Assembly: GCA_016211105.1 (NCBI GenBank)
Contig: JACQSX010000033.1
Span: 272,816-336,815 of the forward strand
Direction: 5' to 3'
DNA length: 64,000 nt
Origin: Acidobacteriota bacterium
GTDB taxonomy: Bacteria; Acidobacteriota; UBA6911; JACQSX01
Made by a program: the position numbers and the translations under genes. Each line of letters opens with the position of its first letter. Within the stretch, counting starts at the first letter, position 1. This document shows positions 60,849 through 64,000 of the stretch, one piece after another. The notes under the pieces are model-generated. The model saw nothing but the letters and a program-made list of their open reading frames with translations. It was not told the DNA's origin and made no database searches.

Positions 60849-63329
60849 TTACCCTGACGGGCGCCCGTCAAACGAAATTACCTTCCTTGGCTTGGACTTT
60901 AACTTCCGGTTGGTGCGCCTTAACTTGTCAGCGTACATGTTTTGATCGGCAAGTGCGATCAGCATCTGCGCGTCGCGCCCGTCGTCAGGAAAGGTGGCGC
61001 ATCCAACACTAATACCTACCCGAATTCTAAAATTATCCACGATCAAATCGTGATTATCCACGGCGTTCTGGATGCGGCTGGTATTGTCCTCCGCTTGTCT
61101 TCGGTTGGCACCGGAAAGAACCGCTACAAACTCGTCGCCCGCATAACGCACGCAGGTATCCGATTTCCGCATTTGGTTGCGAAGGATGTGGGATATTTCC
61201 ACCAGCATACGGTCCCCCACTTGGTGTCCGTAATTGTCGTTGACGGCCTTAAATTTCTCCAGGTCCATGACCAGGATAGAGACCGGATAGTTCAGCCTTT
61301 CGGCCCTGCGGAATTCTTGATCCAGAAATATGTACAAATAACGGGAATTGGGGAGTCCGGTCAGCACGTCAGTAAACGCGTCCTCTTGCGTCTCTTCGAA
61401 GATCAACGAATTGTTGATCGCGATGGCTGCCTGACGGCTGATCGTTTCCAGGAGGCGCAAATGATCCTGCGAATAGTTTTTTGGGAATTCGGAGTAAAGG
61501 CTTATGACACCCACAAGGCTTCCCTCTATCGAAAGGGGGACGGAGAGACAACTCTTGAAGCTGTTTTGTAACTGCCGCGATTCTGCAAAATCTGCTGCCG
61601 GCGAAGCGTTCAGTATCGGCTGATTATTTGCCACAACCCAACCGCTGACGCCCTCTCCTACTGCCAAATGCAGCTTCTCGATTTGTTCGGCGTGCGCTCC
61701 CGCGGTGTAAAAACAAGAAAGTTTATCGCCGCCGCTATCAATTAGGAAAATACCACAAGCGCTGTACGGAATAATGTTCTTGATTCTGCTGGCGACGATC
61801 GCCATCGTCTCGGAAACGTTCAACGATTTGCCGACGTTTTGAGAAAGTTCATACATCGCCTGGATTTCTTTGTGACTCGCGGCGATGTCATGAAACACGG
61901 TGGCTTCGATGTGTTTCTTGCGACTGCTCACCTCTGCTGCAACCGAGGCGCCGATGCTCTTCATTACCTTCTCCGGCAGACTGGCGTCGGCCTTGCGCGC
62001 CCGTTCTTCCAACATCTCGATATTACCGGCAAACAGGTGTACCAATTCTGGATCATAGGACTTAGCCGCCTCTTTCTGGATGTAATCCAAAGCGATTTCA
62101 CGACTCAGTTCCGCCCTATACGGCCGATCGGAGCGCAGCGCATCGTAACAATCCGCAATCGCAAGGATGCGTGCCCCGAGCGGAATATTTTCTCCTTCAA
62201 GCGCGTCCGGGTAGCCGGTGCCGTCCCACTTTTCATGGTGATGTTTGACAGTAGGAACTACGGGAAACGGGAAATTTACCGAACTCAGTATGTCTGCCCC
62301 AACATTCGGATGGACTTGCATCTTCTGGAACTCGGCAGGAGTGAGCGCAGTGGGTTTATTCAGAATGTATTCGGGAATCGCCAATTTCCCCACGTCATGC
62401 AGCAGGGAAGCCGCTCGCAAACCCTCCAACTCATTTTCATCTTTCACTCCTGCAAGTTCTGCCAGGCCCAGAGCAAAACTTTGCACGCGACGCACATGCC
62501 CATGGGTGGTTTGATCCTTGGCATCAATCGCCATCGCCAGCGAACTGATCGTCGAGTGGTAGAGCTCGTTCAACTCCTGCACGTGCTTCTTAGCCTGGGT
62601 GATGTTTTCCAGGTAAACCTTGTAAGTGAAATAAATCATCAGCACGATTGGAACCGTTACCGCAACAAAATAAATTCTTTCTTTAGGAAGATAGAGCAAG
62701 ACGATCGCCGCCGCCGCCCCGGCAAAGTTCGTCAGAGACGTCCAGAGAAAATTATTCCTCCACAACTCGAGCAATTTAGTTTTCGTAACCAGACAGATTG
62801 CAAGCGCGACTGATCCACTGTTCAGCAAAAACAGAGTGATAGAGGAAACACCCAAAGCAATAAAGAGCTTCATCACATCCTGCGGAGGTCCGGGATTTAC
62901 CGGGAATCGCCCTTCGCTATAGAAGTGATAAAAAATTTTAGAAGCGATCAGCGTCGTGATCGCTAGATTGGAGAAATTGAAAAGGATCTTGTACAGTCCC
63001 CTTTGGCGATTGCGCAGGTTTCCCAGTAAAGTATCCAAAGCCGAGATGACTACAGCCGTATGGGGGCCGTACCACAAAATGGCTACATAGATGAAAACGT
63101 CGGAAAGAGTCAAAGTCACCGAGTCGCCTCTTTCACCGCGGGTTGGGACCTTTACCGAGAAAAATCCACCCATGGACGCAAGCGCAGCCAAGAAAATCCA
63201 TTCCCAGCTACTTCGACTGACCTGATAAAGGGAAAAGGCGAGAACACCGCATCCCACCACATTGACAGAATAAATGTACGCCTTGGTGGTTAAACTAAAA
63301 GATGGGGACACTTCCTGTTTGCTGACCAT
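60849..63329 (-). CDS. membrane HD-GYP-GAF-GGDEF protein (dual c-di-GMP synthesis and breakdown)
   Basis: The 826-residue protein has about seven N-terminal helices (to residue about 240), an HD-GYP domain (HGHVRRVQ, LLHDVGKLAIP, QVHPNVG, HHHEKWDGTGYP, ADCYDAL: all metal and GYP residues present), a GAF domain (about 480-620) and a C-terminal GGDEF domain with YAGDEFVAVL as the active site. RKSD, five residues before it, is an intact RxxD inhibitory site. Both activities are possible, with product inhibition of the cyclase. The GAF domain should bind a small signal. ATG 63329 is 29 bases downstream of a TACAAT -10. Confidence 0.93.
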   Translation of the reverse strand: MVSKQEVSPSFSLTTKAYIYSVNVVGCGVLAFSLYQVSRSSWEWIFLAALASMGGFFSVKVPTRGERGDSVTLTLSDVFIYVAILWYGPHTAVVISALDTLLGNLRNRQRGLYKILFNFSNLAITTLIASKIFYHFYSEGRFPVNPGPPQDVMKLFIALGVSSITLFLLNSGSVALAICLVTKTKLLELWRNNFLWTSLTNFAGAAAAIVLLYLPKERIYFVAVTVPIVLMIYFTYKVYLENITQAKKHVQELNELYHSTISSLAMAIDAKDQTTHGHVRRVQSFALGLAELAGVKDENELEGLRAASLLHDVGKLAIPEYILNKPTALTPAEFQKMQVHPNVGADILSSVNFPFPVVPTVKHHHEKWDGTGYPDALEGENIPLGARILAIADCYDALRSDRPYRAELSREIALDYIQKEAAKSYDPELVHLFAGNIEMLEERARKADASLPEKVMKSIGASVAAEVSSRKKHIEATVFHDIAASHKEIQAMYELSQNVGKSLNVSETMAIVASRIKNIIPYSACGIFLIDSGGDKLSCFYTAGAHAEQIEKLHLAVGEGVSGWVVANNQPILNASPAADFAESRQLQNSFKSCLSVPLSIEGSLVGVISLYSEFPKNYSQDHLRLLETISRQAAIAINNSLIFEETQEDAFTDVLTGLPNSRYLYIFLDQEFRRAERLNYPVSILVMDLEKFKAVNDNYGHQVGDRMLVEISHILRNQMRKSDTCVRYAGDEFVAVLSGANRRQAEDNTSRIQNAVDNHDLIVDNFRIRVGISVGCATFPDDGRDAQMLIALADQNMYADKLRRTNRKLKSKPRKVISFDGRPSG

Positions 63330-63357
63330 AAATATTTGAAATACATGATTTGCTCAG

Positions 63358-63386
63358 ATTGTAGAGGCTCAACTTTCGCTTCGCAA
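63358..63386 (-). promoter_or_regulatory. candidate sigma70-type promoter for the HD-GYP-GGDEF gene
   Basis: TTGCGA (63381-63386, -35) and TACAAT (63358-63363, -10) on the minus strand are 17 bases apart. The gene start is at 63329, giving a leader of about 20 bases. The -35 lies directly beside the terminator at 63389-63423. Confidence 0.45.
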
Positions 63387-63388
63387 TG

Positions 63389-63423
63389 AAAAAGGGGAAT
63401 GCTTCGAAGCATTCCCCTTTTTT
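63389..63423 (-). terminator. perfect intrinsic terminator
   Basis: A perfect 17-base inverted repeat centred at 63405/63406 (GGGGAATGCTTC / GAAGCATTCCCC, with A and T tracts outside) forms a strong stem ending in T5 on minus and T6 on plus. On minus it follows the last micro-ORF by 54 bases and precedes the promoter of the HD-GYP-GGDEF gene, so it should end the micro-ORF transcript. It could also work on the plus strand. Confidence 0.85.
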
Positions 63424-63477
63424 CAGCCAACCAACGAACGAACTTAGAGCATTCAACCCTCGCTCGTGAGCTTCCGC

Positions 63478-63513
63478 CTAGTCATCCCAATAAACAATCT
63501 TACCGTTATTCAT
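63478..63513 (-). CDS. micro-ORF 3: 11-residue peptide MNNGKIVYWDD
   Basis: ATG at 63513 is the only standard start in its frame, as the frame is closed upstream by a TGA. The peptide ends KIVYWDD and stops with TAG. AAGGGGG lies eight bases upstream, a plausible ribosome-binding site. The sequence KIVYW-D matches the two other micro-ORFs (KIVYWGD, QIVYWTD) in the same strand and order. No homolog is known to me. It could be a peptide precursor or a short signal peptide, but the repeat of motif plus ribosome-binding site suggests real translation. Confidence 0.6.
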   Translation of the reverse strand: MNNGKIVYWDD

Positions 63514-63616
63514 TTTATCAAGCCCCCTTCGCTTTTCACCGTCTAACCTGTAAAAGAGAACTCATAATAGGAGCCATTATTAATTTAGATTTCAAAGTAC
63601 TCTTAAGACTGTGTTC

Positions 63617-63652
63617 TCAGTCACCCCAATAAACAATTTTTTCCGTGTTCAT
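63617..63652 (-). CDS. micro-ORF 2: 11-residue peptide MNTEKIVYWGD
   Basis: ATG 63652 has GGAGG five bases upstream, the best ribosome-binding site of the three. The peptide stops with TGA. An in-frame ATG at 63691, 13 codons earlier, would give a 24-residue product beginning MHPRTRNH and ending the same way; GGTGGAA lies upstream of it. The short version is preferred because of the stronger ribosome-binding site. The gap to micro-ORF 1 is 56 bases. Confidence 0.6.
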   Translation of the reverse strand: MNTEKIVYWGD

Positions 63653-63708
63653 TTTGTCCTCCAAGGTATGGTTACGAGTTCGAGGGTGCATAATAATTTC
63701 CACCAGTT

Positions 63709-63741
63709 TCAATCAGTCCAATAAACGATTTGCGCGATCAT
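63709..63741 (-). CDS. micro-ORF 1: 10-residue peptide MIAQIVYWTD
   Basis: ATG 63741 lies 10 bases after the stop of the hexapeptide-repeat gene (63752-63754), with AAGGGGGAAG filling the gap as the ribosome-binding site. It stops with TGA. The QIVYWTD end resembles the QILWSD repeat of the gene before it, differing by an extra Tyr. So the tiny ORFs look like single, stand-alone versions of that motif. Function unknown. Confidence 0.6.
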   Translation of the reverse strand: MIAQIVYWTD

Positions 63742-63751
63742 GGCTTCCCCC

Positions 63752-64000
63752 TTAAGCGGCAGTGCCGTCGACAATATCCGACCACAGGATCTGATCCGAC
63801 CAGAGGATCTGATCCGACCACAGGATCTGATCCGACCACAGGATCTGATCCGACCACAGAATCTGATCCGACCACAGGATCTGGTCCGACCACAAAATCT
63901 GGCTCGACTGCAGGCCCGTTTGCGACAGAATCTTCACCAGGTCCGACCACAAAATCTGATCCGACCACAGAATCTGGTCCGACCACAGAATCTGATCCGA
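63752..64000 (-). CDS. SDQILW hexapeptide-repeat protein, C-terminal part (runs off the right edge)
   Basis: The frame is open from the window edge to a TAA at 63752. It encodes three SDQILW units, an interrupting segment SDLVKILSQTGLQS, one SQILW and six more SDQILW units, ending SDIVDGTAA. All three frames are open over most of the repeats, but only this frame yields the [IL]W[ST]D motif also found in the three micro-ORFs. Comparable IVWGD/IVWSD-like C-terminal repeats are, as I recall, attached to S8 peptidases in Acidobacteria; the start of the gene is outside the window, so this is only a guess. Confidence 0.65.
   Translation of the reverse strand, partial: SDQILWSDQILWSDQILWSDLVKILSQTGLQSSQILWSDQILWSDQILWSDQILWSDQILWSDQILWSDQILWSDIVDGTAA
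63782..64000. repeat. 18-base tandem repeats encoding SDQILW
   Basis: Units of 18 bases repeat six times at 63782-63889, with a partial unit at 63890-63904, and three times at 63947-64000. The interval 63905-63946 is unrelated. Units differ mainly at third codon positions (GGATCTGATCCGACCACA and variants on plus), which suggests selection on the protein. There are no unique spacers of CRISPR type. Confidence 0.9.

Noticed and set aside
61839..62813. 324-codon plus-strand ORF
   Set aside because: It lies entirely antisense to the intact HD-GYP-GGDEF gene, has no family pattern, and its composition reflects the reverse complement of a conserved coding frame.
63514..63616. 13-codon ORF MAPIMSSLLQVRR between micro-ORFs
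   Set aside because: No ribosome-binding site and no IVYW motif.
63738..63986. Alternative frame through the repeats (GSDPVV units)
   Set aside because: Open only because the repeat has no stop in any frame; the ending RRHCRLRGKP has no match with the micro-ORF motif, whereas the SDQILW frame does.
63782..64000. CRISPR-like repeat array
   Set aside because: Repeats are contiguous 18-base units with no spacers and translate to SDQILW in one frame.
1..64000. tRNA and rRNA genes
   Set aside because: No cloverleaf-type TTCGAATC loops in tRNA context and no conserved rRNA stretches were recognised on either strand.

Overview
This is a stretch of a diderm (LPS-bearing) bacterial chromosome with dense, short-spaced genes and no rRNA, tRNA, phage or transposase genes that I could find. 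Several features point to Acidobacteriota: an rpoN/hprK/rapZ/PTS block beside lptC-lptA and lptB, a secreted YVTN beta-propeller protein, mixed HD-GYP proteins, and a hexapeptide-repeat tail at the right edge of a kind I remember from acidobacterial secreted proteases. The phylum call is inference, not something a marker gene here proves.

Layout. 1-3493: a truncated TPR protein, a large secreted YVTN-propeller protein and a small DciA-like protein, all on minus. 3959-9537 (plus): HNH nuclease, a DUF2064 nucleotidyltransferase-like protein, ileS, lspA (ATGA-coupled to ileS) and lolA. 9662-25925 (minus): one long housekeeping and regulatory block of PHP-domain membrane protein, recJ, an LptC-LptA fusion, lptB, rpoN, hpf, hprK, rapZ, mannose-type EIIA, HPr, enzyme I, fabH and an alkaline-phosphatase-superfamily protein. 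The PTS genes lack any EIIB or EIIC permease in the window, so this looks like a regulatory phosphorelay with HPr kinase.

25932-57656 is a polysaccharide locus. It holds a WecA-like initiating transferase, a Wzx-like flippase, a Wzy/ligase-like polymerase, a Wzz-tyrosine kinase (Wzc-like) and a Wza-like export protein. Around these lie many glycosyltransferases (GT4, GT2, polytopic GT39/87-like), methyltransferases, three sugar-nucleotide epimerases, an RmlC-like epimerase, a CDP-alcohol phosphatidyltransferase, a phosphoribosyltransferase-HAD fusion and asparagine synthetase. Strand switches are frequent, which suggests piecemeal assembly. A small MerR-like gene heads the wza-wzc transcription unit and overlaps wza by four bases.

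57802-63329 holds c-di-GMP genes: a REC/HD-GYP protein whose REC and HD-GYP active sites both look degenerate, a GT2, and a membrane HD-GYP-GAF-GGDEF protein with both active sites intact. A cluster of DnaA-box-like 9-mers lies upstream of the first.

63389-64000 is the most unusual part. On the minus strand a truncated gene encoding tandem SDQILW hexapeptides is followed by three tiny ORFs of 10-11 codons. Each has a purine-rich ribosome-binding site and each ends in [KQ]IVYWxD and a stop. A perfect intrinsic terminator follows. I think these micro-ORFs are the best candidate here for an undescribed system.
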